A stretch of 64,000 bases of DNA from CAZFJG01 sp964410915 (GCA_964410915.1 CAYPIU010000005.1:1-64000), one strand, 5' to 3'. Positions 25,389 to 34,127 are shown, counted from the first letter of the stretch. Program-made: numbers and translations. The notes: generated by a model from the letters alone, not told the origin.

Positions 25389-26708
25389 CTAGGTTACGAT
25401 AGATGGAAGCCACGTAACTATCTGAGGCCAGATAATGCAAAGTGTAAGCGCTATGGCCTGCAGAATTACGAAGGGCGCGACTCCCCAATAGATTTCTTTT
25501 GTTGTAACACTTGGTGGTGCAACACCCTTGACGAAGAATATCGCATAGGCAAATGGCGGCGTAAGGAAAGACATCTGCAGATTAATGCATATGAGGAGAA
25601 CAAAGTAAAGTGGATCGATCCCGAGATGTATTGCAATGGGGAGGAAGATCGGGACTACTATGTAGACGATACCGATCCAGTCGAGGAACATGCCCATTAT
25701 GAAAACAGTGAACATCATTACAAAGACAACTCCCCACTTTCCAAGCCCAAGCCCGAGGAGAGCAGATTCTATAAGAGCTCCTCCACGCATGAAAAGAAAC
25801 ACTGATGTAAACATGGATGCACCAACAATTACAAAGAACACCATGGATGTTACCTTAATTGTCTCGTAAACAGCATCTTTTACAGTTTTGAGATTAAGTT
25901 TCCTGTAGAGAAGGGCGATTATAACTGCTCCAAGTCCTCCAAGGGCGGATGCCTCTGTTGGAGAAGCTATGCCTAAAAGAATAGAACCAAGAACAGCAAA
26001 AAGCAGACCAAGAATGGGAAGCATATAAACTAAGGTCTGAACGAGAAGCTGCTTGTTTGTACTCTCGGCTCTTTCCTCATCGGAAATCGAAGGAGCGATC
26101 GATGGCTGTAACCAGCATCTGATAACAATATAAGCGATATACAGAGAGGCAAGCAGAAGACCAGGCATAAGTGCGCCTGAAAACAATTTGGCAACTGAAA
26201 GATTTGTCATGGGTCCAAGTACGACCAGCATGACACTCGGGGGGATCAGTATACCAAGGGTCCCACCCGCACAGACAACACCTGTTGAGAGTCCATGATC
26301 ATAATTCCTCTGCAACATAGCCGGGAGTGCCATAAGGGTCATTGTAGTGACCGATGCAGCTATTACTCCTGTGCAGGCAGCAAAAAGGGTACTGATTATT
26401 ATCGTTGTAAGAGCAAGACCGCCTTTAATAGGACCAAGCAGCTTATACATTGTATTAAACAATTTTTCGGCTGCTCCGCTTTTCTCAAGGATACAGCCCA
26501 TGAATACAAAAAGCGGAACGGCTATCAGAATCTCGTTCTGCATCGTCCCAAAAATATTCTGCATATACAGGGACAACATCGCGGGGCCCCTGTAATACAC
26601 GCCAAAAGTAACCCCAAGGAACATCATGGCAAATGCAAGGCGAATACCTGACATAACCATGATTATAAGGATAACTAACATTGAAACAGCAAGGACTTCA
26701 GGACTCAT
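25389..26708 (-). CDS. dctM: TRAP transporter large permease (DctM family)
   Basis: Large membrane subunit, 439 aa with about 12 hydrophobic segments. VPLFVFMGCILEKSGAAEKL, GGTLGILIPPSVMLVVLG and SPTEASALGGLGAVIIAL are DctM signatures. Overlaps dctQ by four bases. First of the three DctPQM-type TRAP systems in the window; it lies between the GntR regulator and the E1 genes. Confidence 0.95.
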   Translation of the reverse strand: MSPEVLAVSMLVILIIMVMSGIRLAFAMMFLGVTFGVYYRGPAMLSLYMQNIFGTMQNEILIAVPLFVFMGCILEKSGAAEKLFNTMYKLLGPIKGGLALTTIIISTLFAACTGVIAASVTTMTLMALPAMLQRNYDHGLSTGVVCAGGTLGILIPPSVMLVVLGPMTNLSVAKLFSGALMPGLLLASLYIAYIVIRCWLQPSIAPSISDEERAESTNKQLLVQTLVYMLPILGLLFAVLGSILLGIASPTEASALGGLGAVIIALLYRKLNLKTVKDAVYETIKVTSMVFFVIVGASMFTSVFLFMRGGALIESALLGLGLGKWGVVFVMMFTVFIMGMFLDWIGIVYIVVPIFLPIAIHLGIDPLYFVLLICINLQMSFLTPPFAYAIFFVKGVAPPSVTTKEIYWGVAPFVILQAIALTLCIIWPQIVTWLPSIVT

Positions 26709-27208
26709 TCCGATTCTCCTTTAATAGCTTTCTGCAGATTTCTGTAAAGTTCCACAAATCCCTGCATGAACATCATTCCAAAACCGATGGGAATAACTGT
26801 TTTAACAGGACCAGATGGGAATCTCCAGAGTGTGGTAGAGAGCCTCTCTCCATGTGACCAGGCAAATGCTGCAAAATCAACTGACTTCCAGGTCAGCAAA
26901 CCCATAATGGGAAGAAACAGGATAGCGAAAAAGAAGACGTCAAACCATGCCTGGTATTTTGCGGGAAGAGAACTGAAAATAATGTCGATTCTGACGTGTC
27001 TCTTATGTACCATTGTATAGGCTCCTCCAAGAAGGAACATGGCACTGAATAACATCCAGGCTGTATCGTATACCCAGTCAGTAGGACTGTTCAAAACATA
27101 TCTTATCAGGACTTCGTAAACCACAACGGCATTGAGGGGAATTACAAGCCATGCACCGAATATACCTACTTTTTCATTGAACTTTTCTATGATATCTAAA
27201 AGTCCCAT
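26705..27208 (-). CDS. dctQ: TRAP transporter small permease (DctQ family)
   Basis: Small membrane subunit, 167 aa with four membrane segments. NAVVVYEVLIRYVLNSPTDW and LLGGAYTMVHKRHVRIDIIF are the typical first- and second-helix patterns. Its stop overlaps the dctM start (four bases). A perfect hairpin separates it from dctP. Confidence 0.94.
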   Translation of the reverse strand: MGLLDIIEKFNEKVGIFGAWLVIPLNAVVVYEVLIRYVLNSPTDWVYDTAWMLFSAMFLLGGAYTMVHKRHVRIDIIFSSLPAKYQAWFDVFFFAILFLPIMGLLTWKSVDFAAFAWSHGERLSTTLWRFPSGPVKTVIPIGFGMMFMQGFVELYRNLQKAIKGESE

Positions 27209-27234
27209 AGATTCAGATTACCTCCTATGCCAGA

Positions 27235-27260
27235 GGTTGGCCCGAACTTTCGGGCCAACC
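27235..27260 (-). terminator. Intercistronic hairpin between dctP and dctQ
   Basis: GGTTGGCCCGA and its exact reverse complement around a four-base loop. No T-run follows in the transcribed direction, so it probably stabilises the dctP mRNA 3' end or weakly attenuates transcription. It occupies the same place as the palindrome in the TAXI system at 13252. Confidence 0.7.
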
Positions 27261-27299
27261 AGGCTTTTCAGTTAACATAGAATAATAATTTTGTAATTA

Positions 27300-28343
27300 T
27301 TATTTATCGAACTTAGTAAAGTTGTAGAAGTCCACATAGGATTCGAGGAACTGCTTCTGTGATTCCCAAACCTTCTTGAACATTGGATCTTCCTCGGATT
27401 TCTCATCAAGGATCTCGTAGGAAAGCTTGAGAGCCTTCATCTGGTCTTCTTTGGAGAGCTTGTTGATCTCCACACCAGCTTCCTTGATCTGATCAAAGGC
27501 CGTACTACTATCAACATAGAACTGGGAATAACCCTCGAAAGAAGCGGCTATAGCTGCATTTTTGACAATTGCTTTCAGATCGTCAGGAAGAGCTTCCCAT
27601 TTTGCCGGGTTGATGACGAGCTGAAAAATGTTGGAACCCATGTGGATCGGGGGACCCATAAGGTAATCGCAGACTTCATGAAGTCCAAGTCCTACGTCCA
27701 TGCTCGGGAATGCAAATTCAGCTCCGTCGATAACGCCTCTGCGGAGAGAAGGTACTACCTCGCCGCCGGGAAGAAGGACAACGGAAGCTCCAAGTTTCTG
27801 CCAGAGCTCCATGCTCAGACCAGCGGAACGGACCTTAAGACCCTTGATATCATCCAGGGTCTTGACCGGCTTAGTGGTCCAGATACCTGATTCGGGGGGG
27901 GTAAGACCGAGGGGAAAGACCTTTATGGCATCGCCGTACATCTCATCGGCAAGGGCCTGGCCTTCTCCGCCATACATCCATACGAGAAGATCATTTGTCT
28001 CAGTAACACCTGCGGGGAGGGTATAGAAAAGATCGCCGGCAGGATACTGCCCCTTCTGCCAGGCGGGAGTATTCTGTCCACAGTCAAGGACACCGTCACG
28101 GACTGAATCGAAAACTGCGGGTCCGGGGACGATCTCGCCTGAACCGTGAACTTCTATTACAAGACGTCCACCACTCATGGCTTCGACTTTTTCAGCCCAC
28201 ATGGGGAAATATGCACCCACAGGGAGTTTTACAGGGAAGCAGCTCTGTCCAATCCATTTGTAGCTGTCTGCAGCGACAGCAGACATGGCCATTGTAAGTA
28301 CCATGACTACAGCTATTGCGACCAATAAAGCTTTTTTCTTCAT
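27300..28343 (-). CDS. dctP: TRAP transporter solute-binding protein (DctP family)
   Basis: Periplasmic receptor, 347 aa. The signal peptide runs MKKKALLVAIAVVMVLTMAM to SAVAA/DSYKW. DIKGLKVRSAGLSMELWQKL and LPGGEVVPSLRRGVIDGAEF are the DctP ligand-pocket motifs, including the Arg that binds the carboxylate. The WTTKPVKTLDDIKG type is common for 2-oxo or hydroxy acids. Ligand not determined. It heads the transport block behind the GntR gene. Confidence 0.95.
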   Translation of the reverse strand: MKKKALLVAIAVVMVLTMAMSAVAADSYKWIGQSCFPVKLPVGAYFPMWAEKVEAMSGGRLVIEVHGSGEIVPGPAVFDSVRDGVLDCGQNTPAWQKGQYPAGDLFYTLPAGVTETNDLLVWMYGGEGQALADEMYGDAIKVFPLGLTPPESGIWTTKPVKTLDDIKGLKVRSAGLSMELWQKLGASVVLLPGGEVVPSLRRGVIDGAEFAFPSMDVGLGLHEVCDYLMGPPIHMGSNIFQLVINPAKWEALPDDLKAIVKNAAIAASFEGYSQFYVDSSTAFDQIKEAGVEINKLSKEDQMKALKLSYEILDEKSEEDPMFKKVWESQKQFLESYVDFYNFTKFDK

Positions 28344-28473
28344 TACTGCGAACCTCCTTAAGTTCTTAATAGATAGATGTGAAAACTGTAAACCTTAAAA
28401 CCAGCTTCCTTATACCCCAAAATCACCACCTCTCCTCAAAATCCACCTCTTCCGGGTAAACTTTTAAAAGGGA

Positions 28474-29103
28474 CTACATAAGCCTAGTTTTACCTCCTTT
28501 AAGGTGGATATCCATCACTCTAAGTGCATTAACAACATCTTTCTCTTTAAGAGCCTTGACTATTTGTGTATGTTCTTCATGAAAAAGCCGCATATTTTCC
28601 CGGGACTGAAGCATCTTGATATTCAGGGAATACAGGCGATCTCTCAGGTTTGACATATACTCGATTATCATTGGATTTTCGTAAAATCTGAAAAGAGCCT
28701 CATGAAATTCTCTGTCACAACTCAGATAACTCGCAGCATCTCCTTCCTGGATACATTGCCCCTGACGCTCAACAATATTTTCAAGTCCCTTTATCTGATC
28801 CGATGTTAAATTGCCAGCAAGTTCCCTGATCACAAACTCCTCAATAGCGATCCTAAGGTCATAGATATATCTGAATTCATTAACGGAAGTCTCGTTAACA
28901 ACTATCCCCTTGTTGGGTACTATCTTTAAAAAACCCTCCATTTCCAACTGCTGGAGAGCTTCTCTGACTGGAGTCCTGCTCATTTTTAATCGATTTGAAA
29001 GGGAATTCTCTGAAATATGGTACATATCCAGAAAATGCTGATCAGCTATAAGAGCCTTGATTTTATAGTATGCCTGTTTCTTCTTGGTTTGTTTTTTAAG
29101 CAC
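28474..29103 (-). CDS. GntR-family transcriptional regulator (FCD subfamily)
   Basis: Regulator of 209 aa: N-terminal winged helix (about 10-75; SENSLSNRLKMSRTPVREAL is the recognition region) and a C-terminal all-helical FCD ligand domain (LRIAIEEFVIREL, CDREFHEALFRFYENPM, HIDxH-like HEEHTQIVKAL). FCD proteins usually sense organic acids. First gene of the 12-gene operon, with its own promoter and an inverted repeat upstream, so autoregulation and substrate induction are likely. Confidence 0.93.
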   Translation of the reverse strand: MLKKQTKKKQAYYKIKALIADQHFLDMYHISENSLSNRLKMSRTPVREALQQLEMEGFLKIVPNKGIVVNETSVNEFRYIYDLRIAIEEFVIRELAGNLTSDQIKGLENIVERQGQCIQEGDAASYLSCDREFHEALFRFYENPMIIEYMSNLRDRLYSLNIKMLQSRENMRLFHEEHTQIVKALKEKDVVNALRVMDIHLKGGKTRLM

Positions 29104-29136
29104 AGGTAATCCTCCTGGAGGTAACTTGCATACAGG

Positions 29137-29160
29137 TTGAATACACTTCTTTGTATTGAA
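29137..29160. promoter_or_regulatory. Operator-like inverted repeat upstream of the GntR gene
   Basis: TTGAATACA, six bases, TGTATTGAA: arms match at eight of nine positions. It lies directly after the -10 box of the minus-strand promoter (29160-29188), a suitable place for GntR autorepression. Confidence 0.5.
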
Positions 29161-29188
29161 AGATACATGTTACAAAAATATCTGTCAA
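29160..29188 (-). promoter_or_regulatory. Promoter of the GntR-TRAP-E1E2E3 operon
   Basis: Minus strand: TTGACA (29183-29188), 17-base spacer, TATCTT (29160-29165). Confidence 0.6.
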
Positions 29189-29546
29189 GGGGCATTTGAA
29201 TTGTCGGTAATGCAAGAAAATTATCTTGTTTTTAAGTAAATACTGACGTTAATAATTTCACTTGCCTTGCTCCCCGAAACTAAGAAATGGGTACAGAGCA
29301 GGATATTTATTCCTGCTCTGTTGATCATTGAAATTACAGACTGTCTGTCACAGGTAGTGGGATATGAGGTTTTAAGCTGTTTGACTGCCAATGCAACTTA
29401 CAGCTTTCCGGTAAGATCTCATTATCTTTTCTGCTGTAATGCCGGGAAGGTCATGTATTGCTTACAGAGCATCTCCTTGCTCCACTTTCACTCGACTATT
29501 AACTGCAAACAATCTTCGGGTATCTTAGACTTTGAAAAGGATGTAT
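29189..29546. other. Gap between GntR gene and second DUF296 gene; contains a perfect hairpin
   Basis: No credible gene. ACAGAGCAGGA (29293-29303) pairs exactly with TCCTGCTCTGT (29311-29321) around TATTTAT. No T-run follows on either strand. The hairpin is 226 bp beyond the DUF296 stop, so it may be a distant terminator, a small-RNA element or a protein site. Weak open frames here lack ribosome sites. Confidence 0.5.
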
Positions 29547-30026
29547 TTATTTCCCTGATATGTCAAATCTGATGAACTCGGTTTCTTCATCATATGATTT
29601 GTGCAGTTCAACAGAGCCAAACCCCTGGATAACTATCTCCATTGTTGCCAAAACAAAAGTTTTACCATCATCCACTATATGACCTGCAATTGGCTCCATT
29701 TCATCAGTACCCACAGTACCATGCAGATGAAGGCTTATCTCTCCCTTTTCAAGTCCGATCATCCCCTGAGCTCCTATCAGTTCAAGCGGGCCCTGGATCA
29801 TAATGGGCTCAAAATACCTTGCCCCTATTTCACTTGTAGGATCCGGTGTAACACAGACAAGAGTTGCAGCTTTAAGGCTTCCAAGCATAGTAACGATCGT
29901 TCCTGAAAAGATATTTTTCTCTTTGCAAACCTGTCTTATACCTTCAAAAAGCTCTACGCCATGAGAAAAACGGGCGACAATGGTTTTGGAAATGTCAGTC
30001 TCAAATGCTTCAATTTTAGGATCCAA
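29547..30026 (-). CDS. DUF296 (PPC/PCC domain) protein, second copy
   Basis: About 159 aa, paralogous to the gene at 22849-23337: shared patterns are GTIVTMLGSLKAATL, ISLHLHGTVG with a later GH, and a Y/F-DEETEF end. The His cluster expected in the family is present. Start is TTG at 30026, seven bases after GGGAGG; the open frame reaches further up but has no ribosome site there. It is transcribed in the same direction as the GntR operon but lies outside it. Function unknown. Confidence 0.82.
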   Translation of the reverse strand: MDPKIEAFETDISKTIVARFSHGVELFEGIRQVCKEKNIFSGTIVTMLGSLKAATLVCVTPDPTSEIGARYFEPIMIQGPLELIGAQGMIGLEKGEISLHLHGTVGTDEMEPIAGHIVDDGKTFVLATMEIVIQGFGSVELHKSYDEETEFIRFDISGK

Positions 30027-30126
30027 TACCTTACCTCCCAATACGTATAAGGATAATTCCCTGGGATATAGATTATAGAGAAACCGGGAATTTATCAATC
30101 CCGAAACTAAGTATCAAGGAACACAG

Positions 30127-30594
30127 CTACTTTTTGTTTTCTCCCAGGTTTAATTCTCTGTATATCTGATTAAGTTTTCTTCCTATATCAAAATACTCCT
30201 TCTCCGTTTTCCTCAGGGATACAGCATCCTGCCTGTAATCCTTTTTTGCATACTTATCTCCATTGCTTCGCTGCTTTAATTTAATTGAAATATCCTCAAG
30301 CTGAGCAACTGCCCTCATAAAAACGCTTATATAGGCTCTTAGAGTTATCAGAAACTGGCCTTCCCTTTCTTTTCCATCAGGTTTAATAGACCTGATACTA
30401 TCCTTGGCCTGTCCAAGTTCATCCTCCATTTCCTGCAGCCTTTCAAAATGCGCCTGGTAATTTACAGGCCTGAAAATCCCGGGAATGGGAATTATCTTTC
30501 TGAAGGAAGGCTTGAAAATATCTTCTTCTATATTCACATATTCTTTAACAAGACCATTAACCTTCATTGCCACAGAAGAAACTTTCTGATCCAT
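30127..30594 (-). CDS. Hypothetical helical protein
   Basis: Not recognised. 155 aa, highly charged and predicted mostly helical, without signal peptide or membrane segment. LQEMEDELGQAKDSIRSI and AVSLRKTEKEYFDIGRKLNQ look coiled-coil-like. ATG 30594 follows GGGGGTAA. It lies 100 bp upstream of the DUF296 gene on the same strand. Confidence 0.65.
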   Translation of the reverse strand: MDQKVSSVAMKVNGLVKEYVNIEEDIFKPSFRKIIPIPGIFRPVNYQAHFERLQEMEDELGQAKDSIRSIKPDGKEREGQFLITLRAYISVFMRAVAQLEDISIKLKQRSNGDKYAKKDYRQDAVSLRKTEKEYFDIGRKLNQIYRELNLGENKK

Positions 30595-30740
30595 GGTTTA
30601 CCCCCATTTTTGAAAAATATTAGAATAAGACCTTCATATAAAATATATCACTAAAAACTGGATATTGTATTTTTTAAATAGACACACAAGTTTCTATAAT
30701 GATATTCCCATATTTAAACATTTCAGAAAACGATATTTTT

Positions 30741-30769
30741 TTGACATGGTATTATTTGTAAAAAGTATT
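30741..30769 (+). promoter_or_regulatory. Possible promoter of the PLP-enzyme/racemase pair
   Basis: A perfect -35 TTGACA (30741-30746), 17-base spacer and a weak -10 AGTATT, 50 bp upstream of the gene at 30822. Confidence 0.4.
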
Positions 30770-30821
30770 TGGAACATTCAAGCGAATAGTCTGGATTTAA
30801 TACTCAGGAGGGATGTAATCA

Positions 30822-31817
30822 ATGGATCATCTTGAAAAACGTATCGCTCTCGGCAACCTGCCTACTCCGATACAAAAAATGAATAACATAAGCAGATTTC
30901 TCGAAGGACCAGACATTTACATTAAGCGGGACGATCTCACTGGAGTCGCCTTTTCCGGAAACAAGGTCAGAAAACTCGAATTTTGCGGAGCCTTTGCTCT
31001 GGAAAAAGGATATGATGTTCTGATCTCCTGCGGAGGTATCCAGTCAAACCACGCAAGGGCGACTGCCGCTGCAGCTTCAAAACTTGGGCTTGGATGTCAC
31101 CTGGTTTTAGGTGGGAAAAAACCTGTGGATACAGAGGGAAATCTTTTCCTGGATCAGATACTTGGAGCTTCGATCACTTTTGCCGATGGATATGGTCTTA
31201 ACGAGATGGAAGATCTGATGGAAGAAATTGCTGAAGATTACAGAACAAAGGACTTCAAACCATATATCATTCCCCTGGGAGCATCCGATGCAAGGGGATC
31301 TCTTGGATATATAAAAGCATCTATGGAAATGAAAGAACAGTTTGATAACCAGGGATTCGAACCGGATCATATTATATGCCCCACGGGTTCGGGTGGAACT
31401 CTTTCAGGACTCCTGGCAGGCAAAGATCTTTGTGGAATATCATCAAGAATAACGGGTTTCAGCGTAGCCTTTGATTCCATGTCAGTAAAGTCAAAAGTCA
31501 TGAGTGTCCTTGAAGAGATCAAGGGAAGTTATTTCCCCGAATTGAACATTGAAGAAATTAATATTAACGTCAATGACAGCTATATCGGGGAGGGATATAC
31601 GAAAACCACCATGGAACAGCTGAAAATGATCAAAGAAGTTGCAAGCAGGGAAGCTCTCCTTTTTGATCCGACTTATACCGGCAAAGCTTTCTATGGAGTT
31701 ACCGAAGAAATTCGCAATGGGAAATATCGAAAAGGTGAAAAAATCCTCTTCATTCATACTGGGGGAGTTTTTGGACTATTTCCTTATAAAGAAAGATTTA
31801 GAGAAGATATTTTCTGA
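30822..31817 (+). CDS. PLP-dependent deaminase, D-cysteine desulfhydrase/ACC deaminase family
   Basis: Fold-type II PLP enzyme of 331 aa. Schiff-base Lys in AFSGNKVRKLEF, phosphate loop TGSGGTLSGLL, and SCGGIQSNHARATAAAA typical of D-cysteine desulfhydrase and 1-aminocyclopropane-1-carboxylate deaminase relatives. The family removes ammonia from small D-amino acids by beta-elimination or ring opening. It starts at ATG 30822 after AGGAGGG and precedes an alanine-racemase-like gene by 41 bp, so the pair may handle D-amino acids. The exact substrate is not decided by these motifs. Confidence 0.88.
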   Translation: MDHLEKRIALGNLPTPIQKMNNISRFLEGPDIYIKRDDLTGVAFSGNKVRKLEFCGAFALEKGYDVLISCGGIQSNHARATAAAASKLGLGCHLVLGGKKPVDTEGNLFLDQILGASITFADGYGLNEMEDLMEEIAEDYRTKDFKPYIIPLGASDARGSLGYIKASMEMKEQFDNQGFEPDHIICPTGSGGTLSGLLAGKDLCGISSRITGFSVAFDSMSVKSKVMSVLEEIKGSYFPELNIEEININVNDSYIGEGYTKTTMEQLKMIKEVASREALLFDPTYTGKAFYGVTEEIRNGKYRKGEKILFIHTGGVFGLFPYKERFREDIF

Positions 31818-31858
31818 TTTAACAGATGTTGTAAAGGTTCAGACAAGGAGGTAGTATC

Positions 31859-32968
31859 ATGCTTCGCCAGACCTGGATGGAAATATACACGGATAATCTT
31901 CGCTCCAATTACAGGGAAGTAAGAAGGCTCATCCCTGAGGATTGCAAAATAATCGCAGTAGTAAAAGGTAACGCCTATTCCCATGGAGCAGTAGAAACAG
32001 CAAAGGTTTTCAGATCTGAAGGATGCCAGTGGTTCGCAGTAGCAACCCCTGAAGAAGCCCTTGAACTGAGATGCAACGGAATAAAAGAAAAAATACTTGT
32101 AATGGCAGCATCTACTGCTGAAGCCGCAGAAGCATATATAACTAATGACATCTCTGCAGCATGCGGAGATTTCAGATTTTTAGACATTATGAACAGAGCA
32201 GCCCTGAAGACAGGGAAAAAAGCCAGGGTACACATAAAGTTTGATACAGGACTGAGCAGAACGGGATTCTTTGAAACAGATATCCCGAAACTCACACAAA
32301 AACTCAGATATTCCGAAGGAATTGTAATGGAAGGCACCTTCACCCATTTTGCAACTGCTGACGAGACAAATCCGGATTACACAAAATGGCAGTACTCGAG
32401 GTTTAAAAATGCAATGTCAGATATGGCCGCAAAAGGTTTCCCATCAGATTTTCAACACGTCTGCAACAGCCCTGCCACAGTCAACTTCCCGGAATACAGC
32501 CTTGATGCGGTCCGGCCTGGAAACCTTCTTTACGGACTACCCAGCGGAAGATGTTCAAGAACAGTCGCTCTTAAACCCGCATGCGCATTTAAGACCCGAA
32601 TTGCAGTTATTCGTGAACTTGAAGCAAGAACAGGCGTAGGTTATGGCCTGAAATATATGACAAGAGGCAGGCAGAGAACAGGTATTCTCCCTGTAGGGTT
32701 TTATGACGGAATGACGAGGCTGCTGTCTGGGAAAGCAGAGGTACTTGTAAGGGGACGCAGGGTCCCGGTGATAGGAAATATATGCCTTGACCAGACTATA
32801 ATTGACCTGACGGAAGTTCCCGAAGCAAGAGAGGGTGACGAAGTTGTGCTTATAGGAAGACAGGGCGAAGAAGAAATATCAGTAAAGGATGTAGCCGATA
32901 AGCTGGGGTCTATAGTCACTCAGGTACTAAGTTTCATAACAGCGAGGGTACCCCGAGTCTATATATAA
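31859..32968 (+). CDS. alr: Alanine racemase-family protein
   Basis: Fold-type III PLP racemase, 369 aa. The Schiff-base Lys is in IAVVKGNAYSHG (consensus VKADAYGHG), the second-base Tyr in GVGYGLKYM, and the C-terminal barrel has GFYDGMTRLLS and GNICLDQTIIDLT. The deviations GNAYSHG and GFYDG suggest a specificity away from the cell-wall enzyme; ornithine or broad-specificity racemases are alternatives. ATG after AGGAGGTAG. The OrtAB system downstream is known to release D-alanine, which this enzyme could convert to L-alanine. Confidence 0.88.
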   Translation: MLRQTWMEIYTDNLRSNYREVRRLIPEDCKIIAVVKGNAYSHGAVETAKVFRSEGCQWFAVATPEEALELRCNGIKEKILVMAASTAEAAEAYITNDISAACGDFRFLDIMNRAALKTGKKARVHIKFDTGLSRTGFFETDIPKLTQKLRYSEGIVMEGTFTHFATADETNPDYTKWQYSRFKNAMSDMAAKGFPSDFQHVCNSPATVNFPEYSLDAVRPGNLLYGLPSGRCSRTVALKPACAFKTRIAVIRELEARTGVGYGLKYMTRGRQRTGILPVGFYDGMTRLLSGKAEVLVRGRRVPVIGNICLDQTIIDLTEVPEAREGDEVVLIGRQGEEEISVKDVADKLGSIVTQVLSFITARVPRVYI

Positions 32969-33242
32969 ATGCCCTGCTGATAGAATCAGACTTAAAGTAA
33001 ATTCTTTAAAATATTTCTTAAAATAAGTATATTTAAGATACATAAGCCATTGTATCCGCTAAAATACATAATACATTCGATCCAGCTAAAATTAGAAACG
33101 ATATTTTTTAAAATTCTTCGTTGGCTTAACTTCTTCAATTAACCCCAAGAACCCTATCGAATCAGTGTTAGCAGGTATTTAGCAGATAACATGCAATCGA
33201 TAAAAAAATTATAAGTAGCATTTTGTGAATTTGCGGATTATT
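32969..33242. other. AT-rich gap upstream of the IclR promoter
   Basis: No open frame with a ribosome site and no clear terminator after alr. Very AT-rich; upstream promoter-element function for the IclR promoter is possible. Confidence 0.4.
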
Positions 33243-33271
33243 TTGACACTTACTATACTCTCAGGTAATAT
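33243..33271 (+). promoter_or_regulatory. Promoter of the IclR/TRAP/Ort operon
   Basis: TTGACA (33243-33248), 17-base spacer, TAATAT (33266-33271). The predicted start near 33278 lies just before the operator dyad. Confidence 0.7.
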
Positions 33272-33280
33272 ATTTTTTGC

Positions 33281-33315
33281 ATACAGACAATTCCGTATTA
33301 CGGAATTGTCTGTAT
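33281..33315. promoter_or_regulatory. IclR-type operator dyad
   Basis: ATACAGACAATTCCGTA, one central T, and its exact reverse complement. The core TTCCGTATTACGGAA resembles known IclR-family operators (TTCC-N-GGAA). Its place right after the start site and 33 bp before the iclR-like gene suggests autorepression. Confidence 0.75.
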
Positions 33316-33347
33316 AAATCCAGTAGAGTCGGAGAATTTGTAGAGCT

Positions 33348-34127
33348 ATGGTTAAAAATACCAGACACAGCGAACTTGTTCAGTCCGTTATCCGTTCTTT
33401 TTCCATTGTTGAACTTCTTTCTTCCTTCGGCGAACTGGGGATCAGTGAAATCAGTATTCATACCCAACTCGAGAAGAGTACGGTGGCACGATTGCTCAAA
33501 ACTCTTCAACACCTTGGTTATGTCGTACAAAACTCTTCCAATCATAAATATAAGATAGGCTTAAAGCTTTTTGAGATGGGTATAACGGAACTTGAGAGAA
33601 ACACTGTTAAATTGCTTGCACATCCACATCTCGAAAATCTTTCCTGTGAAACCGGAGAATTTGCCTCTATCGGGATTATCGCAGGAAATGAAGTTCTTGT
33701 ACTGGATAGTGTGAAACCCGATGATACAGGATCAGGGCACCCGGTATTCGGCAACAGATTGCCTGTATATGCAACCTCCACGGGCAAAGTTCTTCTCGCA
33801 TTTCAACCAGAATCCAGGCAAAAGATCATACTTGAGAATATCAATTTCAATATTTTCACAAAGAACACGCTCAAAGACCATGATCAAGTTGCTGAAGAAC
33901 TTGTCAAGATCCGCGGGAAAGGGTACGCAACGGATAAAGAAGAGTTAAGCTATGGATTTTTTTCATGTGCCGTACCCATAATGAATAGAAAGGGATATGC
34001 ACTGGCTGGACTTTGTATAACATTTCCCCACAGGGAAAAAACTGATCTAATGGATTATGGGTCCTTCATAATATCAAAACTTCGTGAGGTTTCCATAAAA
34101 CTGAGTCTGAAACTCGGTTTTGAATAG
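33348..34127 (+). CDS. IclR-family transcriptional regulator
   Basis: 259 aa: winged helix-turn-helix (about 10-75; SEISIHTQLEKSTVARLLKT) and C-terminal IclR effector domain (ETGEFASIGIIAGNEVLVLD, PVYATSTGKVLLAFQP, YATDKEELSYGFFSCAVPI). The ribosome site GGAG is 13 bases off, rather far. It precedes a TRAP transporter and the aminotransferase-OrtAB genes, so it probably senses the imported substrate or an intermediate. Confidence 0.93.
   Translation: MVKNTRHSELVQSVIRSFSIVELLSSFGELGISEISIHTQLEKSTVARLLKTLQHLGYVVQNSSNHKYKIGLKLFEMGITELERNTVKLLAHPHLENLSCETGEFASIGIIAGNEVLVLDSVKPDDTGSGHPVFGNRLPVYATSTGKVLLAFQPESRQKIILENINFNIFTKNTLKDHDQVAEELVKIRGKGYATDKEELSYGFFSCAVPIMNRKGYALAGLCITFPHREKTDLMDYGSFIISKLREVSIKLSLKLGFE

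Noticed and set aside
25000..25805. Long plus-strand frame opposite the E1alpha and dctM genes
   Set aside because: It is antisense to two clear genes with strong family motifs and has no ribosome site or recognisable domain.
29267..29572. Open frame of 101 codons in the GntR/DUF296 gap
   Set aside because: It runs through a perfect hairpin and into the convergent DUF296 gene and has no ribosome site.
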